From NCBI GenBank assembly GCA_001896725.1, contig MPPA01000033.1, positions 124,001-188,000 on the forward strand: a stretch of 64,000 bases of DNA, read 5' to 3'. This DNA is from Methanococcoides sp. EBM-47 (GTDB lineage: Archaea > Halobacteriota > Methanosarcinia > Methanosarcinales > Methanosarcinaceae). Under the pieces are notes generated by a model. It was not told the DNA's origin and ran no database searches. It was given only the letters and a program-made list of their open reading frames with translations. The position numbers were made by a program, and so were the translations under genes. Each line of letters starts with the position of its first letter. Position 1 is the first letter of the stretch. Shown in pieces: positions 1-9,627 of the stretch.

Positions 1-2112
1 ATTGCCTGGCTGTGGGCACGTACCGTGAAAAGTCCAAACCCTGCCTTTAAACATGTGGATGTACCGTTGGTGTCCACTTTTATGCTTGCTACTAAAGCTG
101 GCAAGGAGGCTTATGTAGAGCCAGTGATAGAAGGTGATAGTTATAGATTCACTGTGAAAGTGGGAAAACCAAAGGATATTGAGGCCGTGAAGAATGGCAC
201 TAAACTCTCACGTGGTGCAAATTTCAAGTGCTTGATGTCAGGAACTCCAATTAAAGGAGATTATATCAAAGCTGAGGGAGTTGCCGACCACATGGGTTCA
301 CGATTGATGGCTATTGTTGCAGAGGGGAAAAAGGGACGCTTCTATCTTACACCAACTTTGGAACACGAGGAAGTTGCACTCCAAGCTAAGCCTGAGTGGA
401 AACCTGAAAACGAACTAATCGGTAAATGTCGTGACCAATTACCACTTTACGGGATTAACACATTTGGTGAAATATTCACCCCCCGCCAGCTCGTGGCACT
501 GACAACGCTTTCCGACTTGGTGATGGAAGCACGTGAGCGGGTAAAAATTGATGCATTGACCACCGGGATGGATGATGGAGAACTCAGTTTGGATGCAGGA
601 GGAAAAGGAGCACAGGCGTATGCGGATGCTGTGGCTGTTTATTTGGCATTTCAAGTTGACCAGCTAAGCAATCATCTCTCCATGAATTGTGCATGGCACG
701 TAAACAATGAGCAACTTAAGAATACATTTGCTAGACAGGCTTTAGCTATGACTTGGGACTATGCTGAAACGAATCCATTCTCAAATTCAACTGGCAGTCT
801 AGGAAATCTACAGGAAAGACAAGTAAAAGGGATTAAGTCACTTGCACCTTATAACTTCGGTTTTGCTACTCAATCTGATGCTTCAATCCAAGAGATAACA
901 GCAAACAAGATTGTTGCCACAGACCCTCCTTATTATGACAACATTGGTTACGCCGATTTATCTGACTTTTTCTACGTGTGGTTGCGCCGCTCTCTAAGAC
1001 TCATCTATCCCAATATCTTCGGAACCCTTGCAGTGCCAAAAGCAGAGGAGTTGGTGGCTACTCCATACAGACATGGTAGTAAGGAAAAGGCTGAGGCATT
1101 TTTCCTAAATGGCATGACTCAAGCAATGCACAGGCTGGCTGAGCAAGCACATCCCGCCTTTCCAGTTACTATCTACTACGCTTTCAAACAGTCAGAAACT
1201 GAGAAAGAAGGCACGGTATCCACGGGCTGGGAAACTTTTCTAGAAGCAGTTATTCATGCAGGTTTTGCGCTCACTGGAACATGGCCAATGCGAACAGAAC
1301 AGACTTCTGCAATGAAGACAGGTACTAACGCCCTTGCATCCAGTACTGTTCTCGTCTGCCGTCCACAAGATGAAGAGGCCTACATTGTCACTCGTCGTGA
1401 GTTTTTAACTACTCTCAAAAACGAGCTCCCAAAAGCCCTCAAACATCTGCAGTATGGTAATATTGCTCCTGTGGACCTCGCACAGGCTGCCATTGGTCCG
1501 GGAATGGCGGTTTACACACGTTATTCTAAGGTACTGGATGCCGAAGGTAAGGCCATGACAGTACGCGAAGCCCTTGCACTCATCAACCAGACCCTGGATG
1601 AGGTACTGACCGAACAGGAAGGGGATTTCGATGCTGACAGCCGCTGGGCCCTTGCATGGTTCGAGCAGTATGGGTTCGATACGGGTGAATATGGTGTTGC
1701 TGAAACACTTTCCAAGGCCAAGAACACCAGTGTTTCAGGAATGGTAGAGGCAGGTATACTGGAATCACGTGGTGGAAAGGTGCGTGTGCTTAGACCCGCT
1801 GAACTGCCTGCAGATTGGGACCCTGCTCAGAACGGACGTCTGACGGTATGGGAAATAGTACACCATCTCATCCGTGTACTGGAATCAGGCGGCGAGACCG
1901 CTGCTGCAGAGCTTGTGGCAAAGCTTGGTAGTAAGGCCGATACTGCCAGAGAACTCGCTTATCGTCTTTATGTGTCCTGTGAGCGCAATAAAAGGTCATC
2001 AGAAGCACTTTCATACAATGCACTGGTACAAAGCTGGCCAGAGATAATGCGACTTGCAAAAGGGGGAATGACCTTGCAAAAGGGACAGATGCACCTAATC
2101 GAGGAGGAATAA
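1..2112 (+). CDS. DUF1156-type DNA methylase (5'-truncated by window edge)
   Basis: The frame is open from base 1 and begins IAWLWARTVKSPNPA, a stretch that lies in the middle of DUF1156/COG1743 predicted adenine-specific DNA methylases, so the N-terminal part with the SAM-binding glycine motif lies outside the window. The catalytic motif IV is visible as DPPYYDNIGYADLSDFFYVW near bases 922-980. The family is predicted to methylate adenine in DNA. It normally travels with a DUF499 ATPase in anti-phage-associated cassettes, and exactly that gene follows after 3 bp, with its ribosome binding site (GAGGAGGA) inside the last codons of this one. The GTG at base 25 is an internal valine and should not be taken as the start. 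The assignment to the family is solid; substrate and modification are inferred. Confidence 0.88.
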   Translation: MAWLWARTVKSPNPAFKHVDVPLVSTFMLATKAGKEAYVEPVIEGDSYRFTVKVGKPKDIEAVKNGTKLSRGANFKCLMSGTPIKGDYIKAEGVADHMGSRLMAIVAEGKKGRFYLTPTLEHEEVALQAKPEWKPENELIGKCRDQLPLYGINTFGEIFTPRQLVALTTLSDLVMEARERVKIDALTTGMDDGELSLDAGGKGAQAYADAVAVYLAFQVDQLSNHLSMNCAWHVNNEQLKNTFARQALAMTWDYAETNPFSNSTGSLGNLQERQVKGIKSLAPYNFGFATQSDASIQEITANKIVATDPPYYDNIGYADLSDFFYVWLRRSLRLIYPNIFGTLAVPKAEELVATPYRHGSKEKAEAFFLNGMTQAMHRLAEQAHPAFPVTIYYAFKQSETEKEGTVSTGWETFLEAVIHAGFALTGTWPMRTEQTSAMKTGTNALASSTVLVCRPQDEEAYIVTRREFLTTLKNELPKALKHLQYGNIAPVDLAQAAIGPGMAVYTRYSKVLDAEGKAMTVREALALINQTLDEVLTEQEGDFDADSRWALAWFEQYGFDTGEYGVAETLSKAKNTSVSGMVEAGILESRGGKVRVLRPAELPADWDPAQNGRLTVWEIVHHLIRVLESGGETAAAELVAKLGSKADTARELAYRLYVSCERNKRSSEALSYNALVQSWPEIMRLAKGGMTLQKGQMHLIEEE

Positions 2113-2115
2113 CCG

Positions 2116-5100
2116 ATGTCAATGACCAACTACGAACGTGTGGGAAGAGCGCTGGAACTGCTTAAGGTCGGCCTCGGACCTTTTGTACAGCGTGAAATGG
2201 AAAATACATATCATGAGCAGGCACACTCAGAAGCTGTACAGGTTCTGGGTGAAGACCTGGTTTCAAACAGACCCATTGCAGAATTGGATGCATCCGCGTT
2301 GCTTAAGATCATGTGGGATAAATGGAACGATGTATTCCGCAATACCCTTGGTTTTACTGAACGCAGCATTGTAAGTGAATTGAGGAACGTACGTAACAAA
2401 TGGGCACATCAGGAAGCCATCTCCAGTGATGATGCTGACCGTGCCCTTGACTCCATAGAAAGGTTATTGACTGCTGTCTCTGCTCCTCAGGCTGAAGAGG
2501 TCCGTAAAAGAAAGATGGAACTACGTCGTATCATTTTCGATGAACAGGTGCGAAATGAACGGCGTAAGACCGCAAATACCATCATTGAAAGTTCCACAGG
2601 CAACCTCAAAGCATGGAGGGATATAGTTGTACCTCACAGAGATGTGGCCAGTGGCCGGTATCAGCAGGCAGAATTTGCAGCTGATCTCTGGCAAGTTCAC
2701 TTGGGAGAAGGGTCCGATGAATACCGTGACCCTGTGGAGTTCTTCCGTAGAACATACCTTACTGAAAGTCTTAAGCTCCTTCTTGTGGGAGCAGTTCAAA
2801 GACTATCAGGTGCAGGCGGAGACCCAGTGGTACAATTGCAGACCAATTTCGGTGGCGGTAAAACACATTCTATGCTGGCGCTCTATCATCTATTCTCAGG
2901 AAATGCTTCACCTGGGGAACTCCTTGGTATCGAAGGCATACTTGCTGATTCAGGAATTCCTACCCTCCCAACTGCCAGACGTGTCGTGCTTGTGGGGAAC
3001 AAGATATCACCCGGTAATCCGACCACAAAAACTGATGGCACTGTAGTAAGTACTCTCTGGGGAGAACTAGCTTGGCAGCTTGGAGGGAAAGCTGCCTATG
3101 AACGTGTGCGTGCTGATGATGAAAAAGCCACAAATCCAGGCGATGTATTGCGGGAATTGTTCAATGAATACGGCCCCTGTCTCATTCTTATTGATGAGTG
3201 GGTGGCGTATGCTCGTCAGTTACACGACCAGAGCGACCTGCCTGCAGGAAGTTTTGAGACACAGTTCTCCTTTGCTCAGGTTCTTACAGAGTCAGCAAAG
3301 CTTGCAAAGGATTGCCTCCTTGTAATAAGTCTTCCAGCCTCAGATACGGCTACCATGCATTCACAGGCAGATGATGTAGAGGTGGGTGGACATCGGGGAC
3401 GTGAAGCACTGGACCGTCTGCGTAATGTGGTAGGCCGTGTAGAGTCCTCCTGGAGACCGGCAAGTGCAGAAGAAGGTTTTGAGATAGTTCGCAGAAGGCT
3501 CTTTGAACCAATGACAGAACCATCTCAGTTCAAGGATCGTGATTTGGTAACAAGCACCTTTGCTAACCTGTATCGCACCCAACATCAGGAGTTTCCGCCT
3601 GAATGCAGGGATGCAGACTATGAAAAACGCCTAAAGGCCGCATACCCCATTCATCCTGAGATCTTTGACAGGCTTTATAACGACTGGTCCACGTTAGTTA
3701 AGTTCCAGCGTACCCGGGGAGTATTGCGTCTAATGGCTGTAGTGATCTATAGCCTCTGGGAAAAAGGTGATAAGAACCCTCTTATCCTCCCAGCGAACAT
3801 TCCCATTGAGGACCAGCGTGTGCAATTTGAACTGACCCGTTATCTCTCTGATAATTGGGTACCTATCATAGAGAAAGATGTAGATGGTCCAAACTCACTC
3901 CCGTTACAGATGGATGCAGATCTACCGAACCTGGGTAAATATTCAGCCTGCAGGCGGGTAGCACGGACTATTTATCTGGGCTCTGCACCCATCAGTGATG
4001 CAGCAAACCGCGGTCTTGAAGACAGACGTGTAAAACTAGGTTGTGTGATACCTGGAGAATCCCCTGCAATATTCGGTGATGCATTGAGAAGACTCGCTGG
4101 AGCGGCTACATATCTGTATCAGGATGGACCACGTTACTGGTACTCTACTCAGCCTACTGTCACAAAGCTTGCCGAAGACCGTGCTGAGCAGCTTAAACGT
4201 GACCCTGATAAGATCATAAGGGAATTGGACAAACGTCTGCGCAATGACCTTCGCAAAATAGGAGAGTTCAAACGCATACACCCCTTACCAACTTCCAGCG
4301 CCGATGTTCCTGATGATTTGGATGCACGGCTGGTTGTGCTGGGCATGGACAATACTTATAGCAAAGAACCTGGTAATGATGCTGAAAAGGCTGCCAGGGT
4401 CATACTGGAAACCCGTGGTAATAGTCCACGTGTCTATCGTAATACCCTTGTTTTTCTTGCCGCAGATAAGACCAGACTGCAGGACCTGGAAGAAGCCATA
4501 CGGAAGTATCTCGCATGGGACTCCGTCCTTGATGAAAAGGAAAAACTGGACCTTTCACCTCATCAGGTAAAGCAAGCCCAGACACAGCTGAAGGGAGCAA
4601 ACGATACGGTGGATGCAAGGATACCTGAAACATATCAGTGGTTACTGGTACCAGTTCAGGCAAGTCCACGATCACAAATGGAGTGGCAGGCTATACGTCT
4701 TTCTGGACAGGATGCTCTTGCAGTAAGAGCCAGCAAGAAGCTGAGAAATGATGAACTGTTAATTGCAGCGATGGCGGGTACACGCCTTCGGATGGAACTC
4801 GATAAGATCCCCTTGTGGCGTGGAGATAATGTATCAATAAAGCAATTGGCAGAAGATTTTGCAAGCTATATCTATTTACCTAGGATTACTGAACCAAGTG
4901 TGCTCATAGGGGCTATAAAGGACGGTCTGAGGCTTCTGACCTGGATGCAGGAATCATTTGCTTATGCTGACAGCTACGATGAGCTTGTAGGACGTTATCG
5001 TGGGTTACGTGGCGGACAAAGTATCTCCATTCAGGAAGGTGATACAGGTCTGCTGGTCAAATCCGATATTGCAGGTATTCAGATAGAAGGTGGCAAACCT

Positions 5101-5613
5101 GCACGGATAGAGATATTTCCAGTTGAAACGAAACTTAATCCCGGAGCTTCATTCTCCTTCATGGTAAAGGCTTGGGATATTAGTGACCAAACTGTGAAAT
5201 TATCTAGAGTTAGCTGGAGTGCACAGGGAGGTACTATCGACAGCCAAGGTGTTTATTGTGCTGGTTCTACAGAAGGCGAGTTCTCCATCTTGGCAGAAGC
5301 AGAGGGTCTGAATGCTCAAGCCACTGTTGTCATAACAAAGGGAAATGTAGAAGACCCAATAGAACCCATTATAACTCAACCTAAGCGGTTCCACGGTAGT
5401 GTAACCCTAAATCCACTAAGGATAAGTTCTGAAGCTGGCCGTATAAGTGAAGAGGTCATAGCACATCTGACAGGTCTCGTTGGATCAAAAGTGACAATAA
5501 CACTTGAGATTGAAGCCGAGGTTCCTTCCGGTGTCCCGGAGAATGTGGTGAGGACTGTCACTGAGAATAGCAGGACATTGAAGTTCGAGAGCCAAGGGTT
5601 CGAGAGGGAGTAA
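2116..5613 (+). CDS. HEPN (Swt1-type)-DUF499 ATPase of a defence cassette
   Basis: A 1165-residue protein. Residues 1-125 form a Swt1-type HEPN domain with the ribonuclease motif RNKWAH (R93, H98; the R-X4-H pattern with a polar residue after R). A P-loop ATPase core follows: Walker A FGGGKTHS (G246-K249-T250) and Walker B LILIDEW (D360-E361), as in DUF499 proteins. Residues about 998-1075 resemble a bacterial Ig-like (BIG2-type) beta domain, followed by a tail of about 90 residues. Translation is probably coupled to the upstream DUF1156 methylase. Family knowledge: DUF499 and DUF1156 proteins co-occur with a DUF3780 protein and HerA-type helicases in anti-phage-associated cassettes; such partners, if present, would be upstream of this window, since metabolic genes start 180 bp downstream. 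RNase activity and anti-phage function are inference. Confidence 0.9.
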   Translation: MSMTNYERVGRALELLKVGLGPFVQREMENTYHEQAHSEAVQVLGEDLVSNRPIAELDASALLKIMWDKWNDVFRNTLGFTERSIVSELRNVRNKWAHQEAISSDDADRALDSIERLLTAVSAPQAEEVRKRKMELRRIIFDEQVRNERRKTANTIIESSTGNLKAWRDIVVPHRDVASGRYQQAEFAADLWQVHLGEGSDEYRDPVEFFRRTYLTESLKLLLVGAVQRLSGAGGDPVVQLQTNFGGGKTHSMLALYHLFSGNASPGELLGIEGILADSGIPTLPTARRVVLVGNKISPGNPTTKTDGTVVSTLWGELAWQLGGKAAYERVRADDEKATNPGDVLRELFNEYGPCLILIDEWVAYARQLHDQSDLPAGSFETQFSFAQVLTESAKLAKDCLLVISLPASDTATMHSQADDVEVGGHRGREALDRLRNVVGRVESSWRPASAEEGFEIVRRRLFEPMTEPSQFKDRDLVTSTFANLYRTQHQEFPPECRDADYEKRLKAAYPIHPEIFDRLYNDWSTLVKFQRTRGVLRLMAVVIYSLWEKGDKNPLILPANIPIEDQRVQFELTRYLSDNWVPIIEKDVDGPNSLPLQMDADLPNLGKYSACRRVARTIYLGSAPISDAANRGLEDRRVKLGCVIPGESPAIFGDALRRLAGAATYLYQDGPRYWYSTQPTVTKLAEDRAEQLKRDPDKIIRELDKRLRNDLRKIGEFKRIHPLPTSSADVPDDLDARLVVLGMDNTYSKEPGNDAEKAARVILETRGNSPRVYRNTLVFLAADKTRLQDLEEAIRKYLAWDSVLDEKEKLDLSPHQVKQAQTQLKGANDTVDARIPETYQWLLVPVQASPRSQMEWQAIRLSGQDALAVRASKKLRNDELLIAAMAGTRLRMELDKIPLWRGDNVSIKQLAEDFASYIYLPRITEPSVLIGAIKDGLRLLTWMQESFAYADSYDELVGRYRGLRGGQSISIQEGDTGLLVKSDIAGIQIEGGKPARIEIFPVETKLNPGASFSFMVKAWDISDQTVKLSRVSWSAQGGTIDSQGVYCAGSTEGEFSILAEAEGLNAQATVVITKGNVEDPIEPIITQPKRFHGSVTLNPLRISSEAGRISEEVIAHLTGLVGSKVTITLEIEAEVPSGVPENVVRTVTENSRTLKFESQGFERE

Positions 5614-5794
5614 ATTGCATAATTGGCCAGAATTCTTTACCATGCAAACTCCATCCCTGCTTGTTGTTGATGAGACTAACTCTAAAATATGCAAGTGCAT
5701 AGTGTGGAAATGGTAATATCTGCGTGCATAACTTATTTCGATCTCTTCTGTTTCATCAGGAGGTGATCTGATTTTTATTATGTCACTTTCGTTT

Positions 5795-7279
5795 TCAGTT
5801 ATGCTCCTTTGGCTGTGTGCATCTGCCCAGCAGTGTACTGAGGCCGTCACTTGATATAATTCCCACTAGCCTCTTTTTATCATCAACTACGGGAAGGGCC
5901 GAAATGGCTTTTTCTTCCATCAGTTTGGCAACCTTAGCGATCGATTCTTCTGGAGTTGTAGTAAATACGTGCCTTGAAATGATCTGATCAAGGTCCTGAT
6001 ATCCGCAGGCAACGGCCTTGGCTATGTCCCAGGAGGTAACAATCCCTGTAAGTTGCCCATCTTCTTCTATGACAGGAAGATGGTTCACTCCATTTTCTAT
6101 CATGATCCTGGCTGCATCGTGCATTGACAACTGTTCATTGACGGTCAGACTGTCCTTCATCACGTCACGGACCAGTAACCTGTCAAGGAACTGGCTTATT
6201 ATATAGTTCAACTGGCCCGATTCTAGTAAAAAGGCATCATGTCCATAACTAGAGCGTATCTCACAGTACTGCACTTCAATATCATTGGCGGTCAGTGCAC
6301 TTACGATCTCTTCAGACTGATATGGCGGATAGAGCCAGTCTGATGTCACCGATATCACCAGAAAGATCGGCCCGGTCTTGGAAAATCCTGCTGTCAGAGA
6401 GCCGTTGACACTAAGGTCAAAGTAATCGATAGCTTTTGTGATATACAAATAGGAATTTGCATCAAAACGCTTGGTGAACGATTCTCCCTGATAGTGCAGA
6501 TAACTTTGGACCTGGAACTCGGTGGAGAAATCATATCCGACAGCTTCTTTATTCTGCAGGTTGCGACCAAATTTGTTGTGCATTGAATCGTCTGAAAGAT
6601 AGGTAATATGCCCAATCATCCGCGCAAGTGCCAGACCGCGTTCCGGGATCGTACCATTGGAGTATTTTCCTTTGTTCCATTTTGGATCAGACATAATGGC
6701 CTGTCTGCCTACTTCATTGAAAGCTATCTGCTGGGGAGTTGATCTGGCCGTTGTCGCTATTGCAACGACCTTGCGTACCATCTCCGGATATGAGACAGAC
6801 CACTGCAGAGCCTGCATCCCACCCATTGATCCACCTATCACGGCTAATAACTGTCGTATACCTAAATGATCGATCAGACGTTTCTGTAGATTGACAATGT
6901 CTCCAATGGTGATAATAGGGAACGAAAGGCCGTATATTTCTCCTGTTTTTGGATCGATGGATGCCGGACCTGTTGTCCCGTTGCAACCTCCAAGGATGTT
7001 GGAACAGATAACAAAATGATCATCCGTATCCAGTGCCTTTCCCGGACCGATGATCGTATCCCACCATCCTGGACGGTCATCTCCTGCATGATAACCTGCA
7101 GCATGAGCATTTCCCGAAAACGCATGGCATACAAGAATTGCATTTGTTTTGTCTCTGTTAAGCCTGCCATAGGTTTCATAGGCTATCGTAACAGGACTGA
7201 GGGATGCACCGCTTTCAAGGACCAATGGCTCATTGAATGTCAGATGTTCTGTTCTTGTTGTACCGACCGATCTGTGCAT
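5795..7279 (-). CDS. metX: Homoserine O-acetyltransferase with C-terminal CBS pair
   Basis: MetX-type alpha/beta hydrolase that acylates homoserine for methionine synthesis. The nucleophile elbow GGSMGG carries the catalytic Ser (about S151); the Asp is in SDWLYPP and the His in SYGHDAF. After the catalytic domain (about 1-365) come two CBS motifs: [13 protein letters not shown] and a second repeat ending [15 protein letters not shown]. Such tails bind adenosyl ligands in other proteins and are known on MetX of methanogens. Start choice: a GTG at 7285 would overlap the metY stop, but it abuts the AGGTG ribosome binding site, which is correctly spaced (5 nt) from the ATG at 7279, so the ATG is preferred. 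It is the second gene of metY-metX. Confidence 0.93.
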   Translation of the reverse strand: MHRSVGTTRTEHLTFNEPLVLESGASLSPVTIAYETYGRLNRDKTNAILVCHAFSGNAHAAGYHAGDDRPGWWDTIIGPGKALDTDDHFVICSNILGGCNGTTGPASIDPKTGEIYGLSFPIITIGDIVNLQKRLIDHLGIRQLLAVIGGSMGGMQALQWSVSYPEMVRKVVAIATTARSTPQQIAFNEVGRQAIMSDPKWNKGKYSNGTIPERGLALARMIGHITYLSDDSMHNKFGRNLQNKEAVGYDFSTEFQVQSYLHYQGESFTKRFDANSYLYITKAIDYFDLSVNGSLTAGFSKTGPIFLVISVTSDWLYPPYQSEEIVSALTANDIEVQYCEIRSSYGHDAFLLESGQLNYIISQFLDRLLVRDVMKDSLTVNEQLSMHDAARIMIENGVNHLPVIEEDGQLTGIVTSWDIAKAVACGYQDLDQIISRHVFTTTPEESIAKVAKLMEEKAISALPVVDDKKRLVGIISSDGLSTLLGRCTQPKEHN

Positions 7280-7281
7280 GC

Positions 7282-8577
7282 TCACACCTTTTCAAGGGCC
7301 TGCTCAAGGTCTGCGATGATATCTTCAATGTCCTCGATACCTATGGAAAGGCGTATATAGTCCGGCGTGACACCTGTCGCTACCTGTTCTTCCGGTGCCA
7401 GTTGCTGGTGAGTGGTAGTAGCCGGATGGATGACAAGGCTCTTGGAATCACCGATGTTAGCAAGATGTGAGAACAACTTAAGCTGGTCTATGAACTTTTT
7501 CCCTGCTTCCTCGTCACCCTTTACACCAAATCCCATTAGTGCACCATAACCTCCTTTGAGATATCTGGAGGCAAGCTCATGGCTAGGATGATCTGGCAGA
7601 CCAGGATAGTTCACCCATGATACCTTGGGGTGGTCAGATAGGTACTTTGCAACCCTATAAGCATTTTCAGAATGCCGCTGTATCCTTAGATGCAATGTTT
7701 CAAGTCCTTGTAATAATAGGAAAGAATTAAATGGAGAGATGGCAGCACCTGTATCTCTGAGCAACTGCAACCTTACTTTGAATATGAACACTACATTGCC
7801 AAGTCCAGGGAAGTTAGAGAAAGTGTCCCAGTATCTAAGACCATGGTAACTGGGGTCAGGTTCTGTTAGTTCTGGGAATTTGCCGTTGTCCCAGGGAAAC
7901 TTACCGGAATCCACTATTGAGCCGCCAATGGAAGTACCGTGTCCTCCTATGAACTTTGTAGCAGAGTGTACAACTATATCAGCTCCGTGCTCAATTGGCT
8001 GCACAAGTCCTACAGCAGTTGTATTATCCACAACAAGTGGTACTCCGGCAGCATGGGCAATATCGGCAATTATCCTAAAATCAGGAATATCCAACTTTGG
8101 ATTACCTACAGATTCAATATAGATAGCTCGTGTTCTTGTGCTTATGGCCTTTCTGAAAGCATCTGGGTCAGAGGAATCCACAAAAACCACTTTCCTACCT
8201 AGCTTGGGGAATGTGTAGTTTAACAGTTCATACGTTCCTCCATAAAGGTTATTACCGGATATTATCTCATCACCGGGCTGTGTGATAGCCAATAGGGCAT
8301 AGGTTATGGCCGCTGAACCGGATGCAACGGCAAGTGCACCTGTACCCCTTTCAATGGCAGCGATACGCCGCTCCAGTACATCCGTTGTCGGGTTCATGAT
8401 CCTAGTATATATGTTTCCAAGTTCCTTGAGGGAAAAGAGATCGGCAGCGTGACCGCTGTCACGGAAAACATAAGATGTGGTCTGATATATAGGCACAGCC
8501 CGAGCTCCAGTTGCCGGATCCGGTTTCTGTCCTGCATGTAGTGCAAGTGTTCCTAATCTGTACTTTTGTTCTGTCAT
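7282..8577 (-). CDS. metY: O-acetylhomoserine aminocarboxypropyltransferase (sulfhydrylase)
   Basis: A PLP enzyme of the Cys/Met metabolism family, 431 residues, full length. The PLP lysine is in the motif [13 protein letters not shown] (about K208). The N-terminal [20 protein letters not shown] and the substrate loop [15 protein letters not shown] are typical of MetY. It makes homocysteine from O-acetylhomoserine and sulfide. It is co-transcribed with metX downstream, which makes its substrate; only 2 bp separate its stop from the metX ATG. A strong ribosome binding site (AAGGGGGTC) lies upstream. The upstream side abuts a decayed transposase, so the promoter may lie in former insertion-sequence DNA. 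Confidence 0.94.
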   Translation of the reverse strand: MTEQKYRLGTLALHAGQKPDPATGARAVPIYQTTSYVFRDSGHAADLFSLKELGNIYTRIMNPTTDVLERRIAAIERGTGALAVASGSAAITYALLAITQPGDEIISGNNLYGGTYELLNYTFPKLGRKVVFVDSSDPDAFRKAISTRTRAIYIESVGNPKLDIPDFRIIADIAHAAGVPLVVDNTTAVGLVQPIEHGADIVVHSATKFIGGHGTSIGGSIVDSGKFPWDNGKFPELTEPDPSYHGLRYWDTFSNFPGLGNVVFIFKVRLQLLRDTGAAISPFNSFLLLQGLETLHLRIQRHSENAYRVAKYLSDHPKVSWVNYPGLPDHPSHELASRYLKGGYGALMGFGVKGDEEAGKKFIDQLKLFSHLANIGDSKSLVIHPATTTHQQLAPEEQVATGVTPDYIRLSIGIEDIEDIIADLEQALEKV

Positions 8578-8589
8578 TATATTGACCCC

Positions 8590-9010
8590 CTTTTATCCAA
8601 AGCTCGTATTTATCAGCTATATCCTGAAATGTATCTGTAAGGTAACGAACTTCTTCCCATAAAAGCCCGTTCATGCATCACTTTTATCACATGGAGCCTA
8701 TCAAAAACGATCATAGCTTTTGGGAAATATTCCTCATCTCCACTTTTGAATGACGGATACATGTCCATAGACATGTATATTGGATTTGCTCATGATCTAC
8801 CTTGTCAGTGATCTCTGCTCAGAATTTTTGGAACACATTCTTTGCTTTTCCATTTTCAATCTGCCTGATCCTTGCTTCTTCCATATCACAGAACAAAGTG
8901 ACATGGTTATAGCACTCTTTAATGGCTGTCTCATCCAACCTGACCATTTTACGCTCTGATATATCCCTTTCTTTTGCTTTGCCTACGTAATGACTGAGCA
9001 TCCTCTGACT
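8590..9010 (-). pseudogene. Decayed ISL3-family transposase remnant
   Basis: Reading the minus strand from 9001, VRLDETAIKECYNHVTL matches the first catalytic Asp region of ISL3 transposases and continues to NVFQKF, where a TGA (8819-8821) interrupts it. The same frame resumes as AEITDKVDHEQIQY, then a frameshift near 8775 leads into MSMDMYPSFKSGDEEYFP and IVFDRLHVIKVMHE, the hallmark second-Asp block (DM..Y..G...FP.A.I.FD.FHV.K). A further fragment, VRYLTDTFQDIADKYELW, resembles the downstream FQDIY region, implying an internal deletion. Both ends of the element are missing and no terminal inverted repeats were found. It occupies essentially the whole gap between metY and msrA. Confidence 0.78.
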
Positions 9011-9140
9011 TCCAGAGCAAGTTGAATGAGGTATTTATCTTTCACTAAAAAATGATTTAGATGAAATGACATATTAACTTACCCGTTCAATGTTGTGAAG
9101 GCCCGAAAAACATAAATGATAGAAATGGGAGTGACAAACT

Positions 9141-9611
9141 ATGGAAAAAGCTACCTTTGCAGCAGGTTGTTTTTGGGGAGTAGAAGCTAATTTCAGAAGG
9201 GTTAAAGGAGTAATAGCAACAGCAGTAGGATACACAGGTGGTCATTTTCAGGATCCCACATATAAGGACGTGTGTAGCGGAGGGACCGGACATGCTGAAG
9301 CTGTTGATATCCTCTTCGATCCTTCGATAGTGAGCTATGTGCAATTGCTTGATATATTCTGGAACATTCACGACCCGACCACCCTGAACCGTCAGGGACC
9401 AGACATTGGTACCCAGTACAGGTCGGTTATCTTTTATCACAACAAAGAACAACAAGATGCAGCGATCAAATCAAAGGAAAGAGCACAGAGCTCAGGTAAG
9501 TTCAAAAGACCCATAGTTACTGAGATAGTACCTGCATCAACTTTTTACCGGGCAGAGGAATATCATCAGCAATATTTTGAAAAGGGAGGTATGGGTAGTT
9601 GTAGGATGTAG
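9141..9611 (+). CDS. msrA: Peptide-methionine (S)-S-oxide reductase
   Basis: A 156-residue MsrA with the catalytic GCFWG motif at residues 9-13 (Cys nucleophile), the YTGG loop, and the [11 protein letters not shown] segment; AEEYHQQYF and the C-terminal GMGSCRM (possible resolving Cys) complete the fold. It repairs oxidised methionine in proteins in the cytoplasm. A ribosome binding site GGGAGTGAC precedes the ATG. It is transcribed alone and converges on pyk, with 16 bp between the stops. It lies 1.6 kb from a gene that encodes an exceptionally Met-rich protein tail; any link is speculation. Confidence 0.95.
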   Translation: MEKATFAAGCFWGVEANFRRVKGVIATAVGYTGGHFQDPTYKDVCSGGTGHAEAVDILFDPSIVSYVQLLDIFWNIHDPTTLNRQGPDIGTQYRSVIFYHNKEQQDAAIKSKERAQSSGKFKRPIVTEIVPASTFYRAEEYHQQYFEKGGMGSCRM

Positions 9612-9627
9612 TAGGATCCTTTCAGCA

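Noticed and set aside
25-27. GTG as the real start of the DUF1156 methylase
   Set aside because: The frame is open to base 1 and the preceding residues (AWLWART) are conserved family sequence, so the start is outside the window.
5680-5850. Minus-strand open frame overlapping the metX end and the cassette end
   Set aside because: It overlaps two well-supported genes, has low-complexity His/Tyr content and no ribosome site.
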